A DNA stretch of 64,000 nucleotides from an uncultured Sulfitobacter sp. GTDB taxonomy: Bacteria; Pseudomonadota; Alphaproteobacteria; Rhodobacterales; Rhodobacteraceae. This document shows positions 29,369 through 38,464 of this stretch, in pieces (the first letter of the stretch is position 1; each line of letters opens with the position of its first letter). The notes beneath the pieces were generated by a model. That model searched no databases, was not told the DNA's origin, and saw nothing but the letters and a program-made list of their open reading frames with translations. The DNA lies in assembly GCF_947499945.1 (NCBI RefSeq), contig NZ_CANMQD010000003.1, positions 1 to 64,000 on the forward strand, read 5' to 3'. The translations under genes were made by a program, and so were the position numbers.

Positions 29369-30661
29369 TTAGACGAGCGTGCCGTCGAGACCCAATGTCG
29401 TTTTGCCGCCAAGATAGGGCGCAAGCACAGCGGGCAGGACAACTGTGCCGTTTTCTTGCTGGCCGTTCTCCAGAACCGCAATCAAGCAGCGACCGACCGC
29501 AAGGCCGGAACCGTTGAGCGTGTGAACAAACTGCGGCTTGCCACCGTCGGCAGGCTTGAACCGTGCATTCATGCGGCGGGCCTGAAAATCACCCGTGGTC
29601 GAGACCGAGCTGATCTCGCGGTAGGCATCCTGTCCGGGCAACCATGCCTCAATGTCATAAGTGCGGCGTGCGCCAAAACCTGTATCGCCCGAGCACAAAA
29701 GAACAGTGCGGTAAGGAATACCAAGTTTCTCCAGAATACCTTCGGCACAGGCCAGCATGCGCTTTTGCTCCGCGTCAGACTCCTCAGGCAGCGTGATAGA
29801 GACCATCTCGACTTTTTCGAACTGGTGCTGACGCAGCATGCCTGATGTATCACGACCCGCAGAGCCTGCCTCGGAACGGAAGCACAGCGTATGCGAGGTC
29901 ATGCGCCGTGGCAGGTCTGCTGCCTCAAGCGTGTCACCCGCAACCGTATAGGTCAGCGGTACTTCGGACGTAGGCACAAGCCACATGCCCTCAGTCGTCT
30001 GGTAGCTGTCATCGCCGAATTTTGGCAACTTATCCGTGCCATACATCGCCTCGTCGCGTACCAACACGGGCGAGTTCACTTCTGTTAGGCCGTTCTCATC
30101 CACATGGGTGTCGAGCATGAACTGCGCCAGCGCACGGTGGATGCGGGCCACCCCGCGCTTGAGCATAACAAACCGCGCACCAGAGGTTTTGGCCGCAGTC
30201 TCGAAATCCATTGAGGCAGCAACGCTGTCCAGATCGTAGTGTTCTTTGGGCGCAAAAGCGAACGACGGTAGATCGCCCCATTTCTTCACTTCGACATTTT
30301 CTGTCTCGTCCGCACCCTCTGGCACATCATCGGCCAGCACATTGGGAATACGCGACAGCATATCGGTCAGCTTTGCATCAAGCTCCTTGGCTTCGGTCTG
30401 CATTGCGGCCACTTCGGCCTTCTTGTCGGAGACCAGTGCACGCAAACGCTCGAATTCTGCATCGTCGCCTTTGGCCTTGGCAGCGCCTACTTGCTTGGAG
30501 GCGGCGTTCTGGTCCGCTTGCGCCGCTTCCGCCGCCTGAATTTTGGCACGCCGTGCTGTATCAAGCTCTAGGATCGAGGAGGACAGCGCCGCATCGCCGC
30601 GCCGCGCAAGAGCGGCGTCAAAAGCATCGGGGTTGTCGCGTATGGCACGAATGTCATGCAT
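29369..30661 (-). CDS. serS: Serine--tRNA ligase
   Basis: [22 protein letters not shown]; class II motifs [64 protein letters not shown]. Confidence 0.97.
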   Translation of the reverse strand: MHDIRAIRDNPDAFDAALARRGDAALSSSILELDTARRAKIQAAEAAQADQNAASKQVGAAKAKGDDAEFERLRALVSDKKAEVAAMQTEAKELDAKLTDMLSRIPNVLADDVPEGADETENVEVKKWGDLPSFAFAPKEHYDLDSVAASMDFETAAKTSGARFVMLKRGVARIHRALAQFMLDTHVDENGLTEVNSPVLVRDEAMYGTDKLPKFGDDSYQTTEGMWLVPTSEVPLTYTVAGDTLEAADLPRRMTSHTLCFRSEAGSAGRDTSGMLRQHQFEKVEMVSITLPEESDAEQKRMLACAEGILEKLGIPYRTVLLCSGDTGFGARRTYDIEAWLPGQDAYREISSVSTTGDFQARRMNARFKPADGGKPQFVHTLNGSGLAVGRCLIAVLENGQQENGTVVLPAVLAPYLGGKTTLGLDGTLV

Positions 30662-30899
30662 GGTCGTATCCTCCATCAAAAGATCTTTGCGGGCCGTATG
30701 AGTGACTCGCATGGGCCGCGTTATGACCCATTATATGGCAGCGGCATAGAGGGGCTGCTAAATCTCCGCAATAGGCCCGATATTAGGCCCTGCGGTACCT
30801 TGCAAAGCGCGCAACCCGCGCATAGGTTCCTGCCAACTTCAGACACGACTTGCGATCATGGGGCAGCCCCGCGCGAGACCCATATAAAAGGACCACTCC

Positions 30900-31178
30900 A
30901 TGTCAGGCATCGAGCAATTTATCCCGCTGATCCTTATCTTCGGTATCATGTATTTCCTTCTGATCCGCCCCCAGCAGAAAAAGCTCAAGGATCATCAGGC
31001 GATGGTCGCAGCGCTGCGCCGTGGGGATCAGGTTATCACCCAAGGTGGCATTATCGGTAAAGTGGTTAAGGTCAAAGATGATGGTGAGCTTGAGCTTGAA
31101 ATTGCAGACGGTGTCAAAGTCCGTGTGATCCAGAGCACCATCGCGACCGTGATCAACAAGACCGAACCGGCCAAGTAA
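30900..31178 (+). CDS. yajC: Preprotein translocase subunit YajC
   Basis: PLILIFGIMYFLLIRPQQKKLKDHQAMVAALRRGDQVITQGGIIGKV. Confidence 0.96.
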   Translation: MSGIEQFIPLILIFGIMYFLLIRPQQKKLKDHQAMVAALRRGDQVITQGGIIGKVVKVKDDGELELEIADGVKVRVIQSTIATVINKTEPAK

Positions 31179-31211
31179 ACCCACCACACGACCAAGACAA
31201 AGGCGGGCGAC

Positions 31212-32861
31212 ATGCTCCAGATATCCGTATGGAAACGCATCGCCATTTGGCTGACCTGCGCAGTTGGCATCTTTTTGGCGATGCCCAATGGGTTTTACAC
31301 AGTCGTCGAGGGCCACAATGACGCTGTTAAAGAGATCGAGTTGTCAGGTGCGACGCCCGAATTGGAAGCGCAGCGTGGCTTGTGGCCTGACTGGCTGCCC
31401 AACCGTCTCGTAAATCTGGGCCTTGATCTGCGCGGTGGTGCGCATCTTCTGGCCGAAGTGCGGGTTGAGGACGTTTACGCTGCACGGCTTGAGGCGATGT
31501 GGCCCGAAGTGCGCGATGCGGTGCGTGGACTGACGCCTGTCAATTTGCAACAATCCGCACCAACCGAGCTGAAAGTCCGACTGACCGATCCGAGCAAAAT
31601 GGCCGAGGCAATGGCGGTGGTACGCAGCCTTGGTCGTCCGGTGCAGACCCTTACAGGTGCAGGGGCCAATGACATCAACGTAAGCGGCGATGATGGAATC
31701 ATCACAGTTGTGTTGTCCGAGGCAGAAAAAAGCGCAACCGACGAACGCACGATGCAGCAGTCGCTCGAAATTATTCGTCGTCGTATCGATGAGGTCGGCA
31801 CGCGGGAGCCTACAATTCAGCGTCAAGGCACTGAGCGTATCCTTATCCAAGTACCGGGCATCGGTTCTGCAGCCGAGCTCAAAGAGATCATCGGTACCAC
31901 AGCGCAACTCACCTTTAATCCAGTGATCCGGCGTAGCACCGACGCGTCCGAGCGTCCGGGCATCGGAAACGAGATTGTCCCATCGTTGGACCAACCGGGT
32001 GTATTTTACGTTATAGAGAGTGCGCCGGTTGTGACCGGTGAAGAGCTTGTCGATGCGCAGCCGAGCTTTGACCAGAATGGCGCTCCTGCCGTAAGTTTCC
32101 GTTTTAATACAACGGGTGCGCGTAAATTTGGGGACTACACTGCCGAGAATATCGGCTCGCCCTTTGCCATCGTTCTTGATGATGAAGTGGTGAGCGCACC
32201 AACGATCCAGAGCCACATTCCGGGCGGGTCGGGCATCATTACTGGTAACTTTGCCGTTGAGGAATCGACGCGGCTGGCGGTTTTGCTGCGGGCAGGGGCC
32301 TTGCCTGCGCAGCTTGACTTCCTTGAGGAACGCACGATTGGTCCAGAGCTGGGTCAAGACAGTATTGACGCGGGTAAGATCGCGACTGTGGTCGCATTCT
32401 CGCTGGTGCTGTTTTTTATGTTCGCAGCCTACGGGTTGTTTGGTCTGTTCGCCAATATCGCACTAATCATCAACGTGGCGTTGCTGTTCGGCTTGCTGAG
32501 CCTGATCGGCGCCACGCTGACCTTGCCTGGTATTGCGGGGATTGTTCTGACCGTCGGTATGGCGGTGGATGCCAACGTGCTGATCTTTGAGCGTATCCGC
32601 GAGGAGCTCAATACCGCCAAAGGACCTGCACGCGCGATCGAGCTTGGCTATGAGAAGGCCCTGAGCGCTATTCTGGATGCGAATATCACCACCTTCATTA
32701 CGGCGGTGATCCTGTTCGCTATGGGCTCCGGCCCTGTGCGCGGCTTTGCGATTACGCTGGGCCTTGGTATTCTCACGTCGGTCTTTACGGCGATCTTTGT
32801 AACACGTCTGATAGTGGTCATCTGGTATGAGCGCCGCCGTCCCAAAACGATAGAGCTTTGA
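31212..32861 (+). CDS. secD: Protein translocase subunit SecD
   Basis: LGLDLRGGAHLLAEV, VLTVGMAVDANVLIFERIREEL. Confidence 0.97.
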   Translation: MLQISVWKRIAIWLTCAVGIFLAMPNGFYTVVEGHNDAVKEIELSGATPELEAQRGLWPDWLPNRLVNLGLDLRGGAHLLAEVRVEDVYAARLEAMWPEVRDAVRGLTPVNLQQSAPTELKVRLTDPSKMAEAMAVVRSLGRPVQTLTGAGANDINVSGDDGIITVVLSEAEKSATDERTMQQSLEIIRRRIDEVGTREPTIQRQGTERILIQVPGIGSAAELKEIIGTTAQLTFNPVIRRSTDASERPGIGNEIVPSLDQPGVFYVIESAPVVTGEELVDAQPSFDQNGAPAVSFRFNTTGARKFGDYTAENIGSPFAIVLDDEVVSAPTIQSHIPGGSGIITGNFAVEESTRLAVLLRAGALPAQLDFLEERTIGPELGQDSIDAGKIATVVAFSLVLFFMFAAYGLFGLFANIALIINVALLFGLLSLIGATLTLPGIAGIVLTVGMAVDANVLIFERIREELNTAKGPARAIELGYEKALSAILDANITTFITAVILFAMGSGPVRGFAITLGLGILTSVFTAIFVTRLIVVIWYERRRPKTIEL

Positions 32862-32862
32862 T

Positions 32863-33831
32863 ATGCGCCTGAGACTGGTCAAACAAAACACAAGTTTCGA
32901 TTTCTTTACCCGTTGGAAGCTGTGGCTGGGGATTTCTGGCATCATGGTGCTGGTCGCGGCGGCGTCCTTCCTGATCCAAGGGCTGAATTTCGGCATCGAT
33001 TTCCGCGGCGGGACAACCATCCGCACCGAAAGCCCGCGCCCTGTCATCATCTCTGAATACCGTGATGCTATGACCACGCTGGGCCTAGGCGACATTACGA
33101 TTACCGAAGTTTTTGATCCGACATTCCGCCCCGATCAAAACGTGGCGATGGTACGTATTCAGGCGCAGGATGATCAAGAAGCGGTCACAACCGAACTCAT
33201 TGAAGCGGTTGAAGGTGCACTTAAGGAAGTGCGGCCTGACATCAAATTCATCTCTGTAGAGTCGGTGGGTCCGAAAGTTTCGGGTGAGTTGATTAATACG
33301 GCCATCATTGCGGTGGTTTTGGCGATTGGGGCGGTGCTTATCTACATCTGGCTCAGGTTTGAATGGCAATTTGCTGCAGGGGCCGTTCTGGCGCTCATCC
33401 ATGATGTTGTTCTCACCATCGGTGTCTTTTCGGAGCTACAAATCCGCTTTGACCTCGCGATTATCGCAGCCTTGCTCACCATTGTCGGCTACTCTCTCAA
33501 CGATACTGTGGTGGTGTTTGACCGCGTGCGGGAAAATCTGCGCAAATACAAAAACCGTCCCCTGAAAGAGGTCCTCAATATGTCTATTAACGAGACATTG
33601 AGCCGGACATTCATGACTTCTGTCACCACATTACTGGCGCTCATCGCGCTGTTTGTGCTCGGCGGTGACGTGATCCGCGGGTTCGTTTTTGCGATGATAT
33701 GGGGTGTGATTGTAGGGACATACTCGTCAATCTTTGTGGCAACTGCTGCTCTCCTTTACTTCGGAGTGAAGCGGGATTGGTCCAAACCTGATCTAAACGC
33801 AGGTAATCAGTACGCAAATATTGATGCCTGA
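32863..33831 (+). CDS. secF: Protein translocase subunit SecF
   Basis: GLNFGIDFRGGTTIRTE, VGYSLNDTVVVFDRVRENLR. Confidence 0.97.
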   Translation: MRLRLVKQNTSFDFFTRWKLWLGISGIMVLVAAASFLIQGLNFGIDFRGGTTIRTESPRPVIISEYRDAMTTLGLGDITITEVFDPTFRPDQNVAMVRIQAQDDQEAVTTELIEAVEGALKEVRPDIKFISVESVGPKVSGELINTAIIAVVLAIGAVLIYIWLRFEWQFAAGAVLALIHDVVLTIGVFSELQIRFDLAIIAALLTIVGYSLNDTVVVFDRVRENLRKYKNRPLKEVLNMSINETLSRTFMTSVTTLLALIALFVLGGDVIRGFVFAMIWGVIVGTYSSIFVATAALLYFGVKRDWSKPDLNAGNQYANIDA

Positions 33832-34579
33832 CATTCTGGCATCAGCCCTCGCAACTGACGGGCTGATCTGGCTGGTAGTGACAGTGTTTGTGGCAGGGTT
33901 GGTGCGTGGATTTGCAGGCTTTGGCTCGGCCATGATTATTATGCCGGTTGCCAGCTCCGTTCTTTCCCCTGTCGAGGCGGTGATTTTCTTGATCTGTGCA
34001 GAATTGGTAGGACCGTTGCCCAACACTCCTGCGGCATGGCGCGAAGGCACGCCGCGCGAAGTCGGACTGCTGGTACTGGGTGCTGTTATAGCGCTGCCGC
34101 TAGGGCTTTGGGCGCTGACCAGCATGGACCCCACAGCGTTTGGCTGGGTTGTATCAATCTCTGTTTTCACACTCTTGGCACTAACCGTCTCGGGCTGGCG
34201 CCTAAAAGGTGCGCTTACCCAACGCCTCATCGTTGCAACAGGGGCAGTGGGCGGTTTTATGACGGGCTTTGCGGGCATTCCGGGGCCACCTGTAATCATG
34301 CTTTATATGGCCAGCACATTGCCCGTTAAAACCATTCGAGCCAATTTTTTGCTCTATCTAGTAGGCCTTGACCTGATCCTTTTTCCGCTGCTTTGGGCAG
34401 TGGGTTTGATGAATTGGCCAATCGCATTTCTTGGGATGCTTGTTGGCGTACCAAACCTCATCGCAAATATGATAGGTGCGCGTCTTTTTGACCCATCGGC
34501 AGAGCGCCTTTTTCGCAACGTGGCCTATCTCGTCATTGCGGCATCGGCTATTATCGGGTTGCCGCTTTGGAAAGGGTGA
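33824..34579 (+). CDS. Sulfite exporter TauE/SafE (TSUP) family permease, second copy
   Basis: FVAGLVRGFAGFGSAMIIMPVASSVL; GFMTGFAGIPGPPVIMLYM. Confidence 0.88.
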   Translation: MPDILASALATDGLIWLVVTVFVAGLVRGFAGFGSAMIIMPVASSVLSPVEAVIFLICAELVGPLPNTPAAWREGTPREVGLLVLGAVIALPLGLWALTSMDPTAFGWVVSISVFTLLALTVSGWRLKGALTQRLIVATGAVGGFMTGFAGIPGPPVIMLYMASTLPVKTIRANFLLYLVGLDLILFPLLWAVGLMNWPIAFLGMLVGVPNLIANMIGARLFDPSAERLFRNVAYLVIAASAIIGLPLWKG

Positions 34580-34613
34580 AACATGCGTCACGTTTTTTAT
34601 CAGGAGATCAGCC

Positions 34614-34967
34614 ATGAGGCTGAATGAGATTGTATTCAACGATGCCAAACCTGTTGAAGGCTATGGCCCCGGTTTCTTCCGTATTGGCGGACAGGTTGTC
34701 CACGGGGCGGTGATTGCGGCCCCGTCTGGCACGCGCACGTGGGGCGGTTTTGATGATATTGCAGCGCTCGAAGCGCTTGTAGCTGAAACTGATGTGATTT
34801 TCATCGGAACAGGTGCCGAGATTGCACATCTTCCCAAAGGGCTGCGTGCCCAGTTGGAAGAGGCTGGGGTCGGTGTCGAGGCGATGGCTTCTCCTGCTGC
34901 CGCACGCACCTATAACGTCTTGCTGAGCGAGGGGCGCCGTGTGGCCCTTGCCATGTTGCCGGTCTAA
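34614..34967 (+). CDS. Mth938-like domain-containing protein
   Basis: GPGFFRIGGQVVHGAVIAAPSGTRTWGG, DVIFIGTGAEIAHLP, MASPAAARTYNVLLSEGRRVALAMLPV. Confidence 0.88.
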   Translation: MRLNEIVFNDAKPVEGYGPGFFRIGGQVVHGAVIAAPSGTRTWGGFDDIAALEALVAETDVIFIGTGAEIAHLPKGLRAQLEEAGVGVEAMASPAAARTYNVLLSEGRRVALAMLPV

Positions 34968-34970
34968 ACG

Positions 34971-35588
34971 GTGAGCCTGCGCCTCGCAGATATCGCAGTC
35001 GCGCGCGGCGGCGTCCCTGTGCTGAGCGGGGTGTCTTTTAACTTGCCTGTCGGCAAGGCGCTTATCCTGCGGGGGCCCAACGGCTCGGGCAAGACGACGC
35101 TTTTGCGCACCATTGCTGGGCTTCAGCCGCCCCTTTCGGGAGAGATAGAAGGCGCTGTCGATGCTGTCGCCTATGCAGGCCACGCGGACGGGTTGAAATC
35201 GATGTTGAGTGTTGCCGAGAACTTGCAGTTTTGGGCGGCCGTGTATGGCCAGCACGACATTGCTCCTGCGCTTGAAGCTTACGGGCTCGCGCCTTTGGCG
35301 GGTCGTTTGACGGGAACGCTGTCTGCGGGGCAAAAACGCCGTGCGGGTCTGGCGCGTCTAATGGTGACGGGGAGGCCTATTTGGATATTGGATGAACCGA
35401 CAGTATCGCTTGATACTGACGCCGTTACGATGTTTGCGAATGCGGTGCAGCGCCATCTGGCAACAGGTGGTATGGCTTTGCTGGCGACGCATATTGATCT
35501 GGGGATTGAGGCTCAGGTGCTGGACGTCGCCCCTCTTCGCGCAGTAGCGAGCGAGCTTCACGGCGCAAGCGACGAGGCCTTTCTATGA
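34971..35588 (+). CDS. ccmA: Heme exporter ATP-binding protein CcmA
   Basis: [35 protein letters not shown]; followed by ccmB and ccmC. Confidence 0.94.
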   Translation: MSLRLADIAVARGGVPVLSGVSFNLPVGKALILRGPNGSGKTTLLRTIAGLQPPLSGEIEGAVDAVAYAGHADGLKSMLSVAENLQFWAAVYGQHDIAPALEAYGLAPLAGRLTGTLSAGQKRRAGLARLMVTGRPIWILDEPTVSLDTDAVTMFANAVQRHLATGGMALLATHIDLGIEAQVLDVAPLRAVASELHGASDEAFL

Positions 35589-36241
35589 TCGCTTTACTAT
35601 TGCGTGACCTTAAATTGGCCCTGAGGGCAGGGGGCGGGTTTGGCCTTGGCCTTGCGTTCTTCTTGATCCTCACGGTGCTGGTCCCATTCAGCGTGGGGCC
35701 GCAAAGCGCGCTGCTGTCGTCTATTGCGCCGGGCATTCTGTGGCTCGGAGCACTGCTGGCTTGTCTGCTTTCGCTGGACCGCTTGTTAGCGCTGGATTTT
35801 GAGGACGGCACATTGGATGTGCTGGCGACAGCGCCCCTCCCGCTTGAGGCCGCATTGGCTGTAAAGGGGCTAGCGCATTGGATTACAACGGGATTGCCCT
35901 TGGTATTGGCCGCACCGTTTTTGGGCGTGCTGCTCAATCTGCCTCCTGAGGGCTTTGGTTGGCTCGTGATTTCGCTACTGCTCGGGACACCTGCGCTGTC
36001 AATGATCGGGACCTTTGGTGCTGCGCTCACTGTAGGCATCAAGCGTGGCGGCTTGCTCATGTCGCTCTTGGTGCTGCCGCTTTATGTGCCCACGTTGATC
36101 TTCGGTGCGGAGGCCGCGCGACGGGGGGCAATTGGTATGGATGCCGAAACCCCATTGTTCTTGCTCGCAGGGATCAGTCTTGGTTCAATTGCGCTGCTGC
36201 CTTTCGCCGCTGCGGCCGCTTTGCGGATGACAATCCGGTGA
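35585..36241 (+). CDS. ccmB: Heme exporter protein CcmB
   Basis: [17 protein letters not shown]...[43 protein letters not shown]. Confidence 0.95.
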   Translation: MIALLLRDLKLALRAGGGFGLGLAFFLILTVLVPFSVGPQSALLSSIAPGILWLGALLACLLSLDRLLALDFEDGTLDVLATAPLPLEAALAVKGLAHWITTGLPLVLAAPFLGVLLNLPPEGFGWLVISLLLGTPALSMIGTFGAALTVGIKRGGLLMSLLVLPLYVPTLIFGAEAARRGAIGMDAETPLFLLAGISLGSIALLPFAAAAALRMTIR

Positions 36242-36291
36242 GAAATCCCTTAACCATTGAGCTCATACACACGGAGTATTAAGTACCTGCT

Positions 36292-37023
36292 ATGTCATTA
36301 TGGGAATACGCCAATCCGGTGAAATTTTTGGCGCTGAGTGCGCGTGTGCAGCCCTTTGCATGGGGCGCTGCGGCGCTTGGCATTGCTGTTGGCCTAGTCT
36401 GGGGTTTCTTCGCGACCCCAGATGACTTCCGCCAAGGGTCCACGATCAAGATCATCTACATTCATGTACCTTCCGCATGGATTGCGATCAACGCGTGGAT
36501 CATGATGCTGGTTGCGTCCCTGATCTGGCTCGTCCGGCGCCACCATGTCAGTGCTTTGGCCGCAAAAGCGGCAGCCCCCATCGGCCTGGTCATGACAGTT
36601 ATTGGGCTGCTCACAGGAGCGATATGGGGCCAGCCGATGTGGGGGACATGGTGGGCATGGGACCCGCGCTTGACCTCATTTTTGATCCTGTTCTTGTTCT
36701 ACCTCGGCTATATTGCGCTGTGGGAAGCAGTCGAAGATCCCGATACCGCCGCTGACCTGACCTCGGTGCTGTGCCTTGTGGGCTCTGTCTTTGCGTTGAT
36801 GTCACGCTATGCTGTGTTGTTCTGGAGCCAAGGTTTGCATCAAGGAGCGTCCCTCAGCCTTGATAAAGAAGAGAACATCTCGGATGTATTCTGGGTGCCG
36901 CTGGTGATTTCGATTGCGGGGTTCACTCTGTTGTTTCTGGCTCTCGTTTTGTACCGCACGGGCACGGAAATCGCTCTGCGCCGCAGCCGCGCCCTAAGCG
37001 TTCGATTGGACAGGAACACATGA
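36292..37023 (+). CDS. ccmC: Heme exporter protein CcmC
   Basis: IIYIHVPSAWIAINAWI, GAIWGQPMWGTWWAWDPRLTSFLILFLFYLGYIAL. Confidence 0.96.
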   Translation: MSLWEYANPVKFLALSARVQPFAWGAAALGIAVGLVWGFFATPDDFRQGSTIKIIYIHVPSAWIAINAWIMMLVASLIWLVRRHHVSALAAKAAAPIGLVMTVIGLLTGAIWGQPMWGTWWAWDPRLTSFLILFLFYLGYIALWEAVEDPDTAADLTSVLCLVGSVFALMSRYAVLFWSQGLHQGASLSLDKEENISDVFWVPLVISIAGFTLLFLALVLYRTGTEIALRRSRALSVRLDRNT

Positions 37024-37184
37024 TGCCCGAACTTGGAAAATACGCGACTGAAGTGCTGAGCGCTTATGGTGTGGCGCTTTTGTTGATGGCAGGCCTTGTC
37101 TGGCTCAGCCTGCGCCGCGGGTCAAAAGCCCGCGCCGCTCTCAAACAGATAGAGCAGGAGACAGCACGCAATGCCAAAGGTTAG
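37020..37184 (+). CDS. ccmD: Heme exporter protein CcmD (54 aa, below the ORF-track cutoff)
   Basis: Manual translation MMPELGKYATEVLSAYGVALLLMAGLVWLSLRRGSKARAALKQIEQETARNAKG*; ATGA overlap with ccmC. Confidence 0.88.
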   Translation: MMPELGKYATEVLSAYGVALLLMAGLVWLSLRRGSKARAALKQIEQETARNAKG

Positions 37185-37746
37185 CCCGCTAATGATCGCT
37201 CCGCCGCTTATCTTTGCGGCCTTTGTCGGATTGGCGTTTGTGGGGATGTATCGCGATAACCCGAACGGCATGCCTTCCACTTTGGTCGGACAAACAGCGC
37301 CCGGCGTGCCAGAGCGTGGCTTAGAGGGCTTTCCCCAAACGACACCTGAAATGTTAGTTGCAGGCGAAGTAACGCTGGTGAATTTCTGGGCCAGTTGGTG
37401 CCCGCCTTGCCGCGCCGAGCATCCATCTTTACTAAAAATGAATGCGGAAGGTTTTAATATCATTGGCATGAATTTCAAAGATACCGAACGCGCCGCCACC
37501 AAATACCTTATCGACGATGATAGCCCGTTCTCAAGCATTTCGTTCGATCCCGAAGGGCGCAATGCAATCGATTGGGGCGTGACCGCCCCGCCAGAGACAT
37601 TTATTCTGGACGCGGAGGGGAAAATTCTCTTCCGGTTCGCTGGGCCACTGATTGGTAGTGACTGCGAACAACGGTTCTTGCCAGCGCTTGAAGTAGCGAT
37701 GGCAAGAACACTTGATGCACGGATTGTTTGCGCAAAAAGAGACTGA
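37171..37746 (+). CDS. ccmG: Thiol:disulfide interchange protein, DsbE/CcmG-like
   Basis: LVNFWASWCPPCRAEHPSLLKMNAEGFNIIGMNFKD; GVTAPPETFILDAEGKI. Confidence 0.94.
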   Translation: MPKVSPLMIAPPLIFAAFVGLAFVGMYRDNPNGMPSTLVGQTAPGVPERGLEGFPQTTPEMLVAGEVTLVNFWASWCPPCRAEHPSLLKMNAEGFNIIGMNFKDTERAATKYLIDDDSPFSSISFDPEGRNAIDWGVTAPPETFILDAEGKILFRFAGPLIGSDCEQRFLPALEVAMARTLDARIVCAKRD

Positions 37747-37770
37747 TGTAGTCCCCGAAATGCGTTGAAG

Positions 37771-38328
37771 CTACAGCGACCCCATGACGATCACCATGAT
37801 AATCGAATAAACTGCGATGCCGCCTCCTATAAGAAACGGGGCCCAATTCTTGCTTATTGTGGCAGTTGTGATTGATTTGAGCTGATAGATCAGGTCCGGC
37901 CATGTATAGGAAACGAAATCACCTTGTGTGAACACTGCCTTGATCCTGTTTTCCGCATCAACGACGGGCAATCTGCGAAAACGCTCATTCGACATGATGC
38001 GCAACCAATCCACAAGGTCGTCGGTTTCACGCGCAAGACGCGGGTTTTCGGTCATGATATCAGACAGCTTAGTCGTTTTGCTGTCCAACCCCTTGCCGAC
38101 AAGTTTGTTCATCACATCGCGCTCGGTGACCACACCGATCACTTTCTCCTGTGCATCGACCACAATGACTGAGCCATAGTTTTTTTCGGACATGGCCGAA
38201 ACCGCATCGAACACGCTGGTATCGGGTGAACGCGTCAGCGGTTTTTGCTTTGACTTATATTCGGGGCGATCCATCAAGCGGTTCCCGGGTCGCTGCGCTG
38301 TTTGCGGCATGTCATAATCCTCTAACAT
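37771..38328 (-). CDS. CBS-pair protein with C-terminal membrane anchor
   Basis: GSVIVVDAQEKVIGVVTERDVMNKLVGKG; RRLPVVDAENRIKAVFTQGDFVSY; terminal APFLIGGGIAVYSIIMVIVMGSL. Confidence 0.88.
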   Translation of the reverse strand: MLEDYDMPQTAQRPGNRLMDRPEYKSKQKPLTRSPDTSVFDAVSAMSEKNYGSVIVVDAQEKVIGVVTERDVMNKLVGKGLDSKTTKLSDIMTENPRLARETDDLVDWLRIMSNERFRRLPVVDAENRIKAVFTQGDFVSYTWPDLIYQLKSITTATISKNWAPFLIGGGIAVYSIIMVIVMGSL

Positions 38329-38412
38329 CTACTGTTTCATTATATCAGTTAGCGCGTTCCAGTAGCTCTGCCAGTAATAGCGGTTTCCGCTGCAGACTTC
38401 TGCAAACGAAAA

Positions 38413-38440
38413 GGCCCCAGTTGAGGGTTCAACTGGGGCC
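38413..38440 (-). terminator. Intrinsic terminator after acnA
   Basis: GGCCCCAGTTGA / TCAACTGGGGCC perfect 12-bp stem; TTTT follows on the minus strand. Confidence 0.85.
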
Positions 38441-38464
38441 AAGATCATCTGATTTGTACGAATG

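Noticed and set aside
31344-32357. 337-aa minus ORF antisense to secD
   Set aside because: Shadow ORF of secD; composition not protein-like.
2180-34579. Two TSUP permeases as a recent duplication
   Set aside because: The proteins differ throughout (different N-termini and repeats), consistent with old paralogues of a large family.
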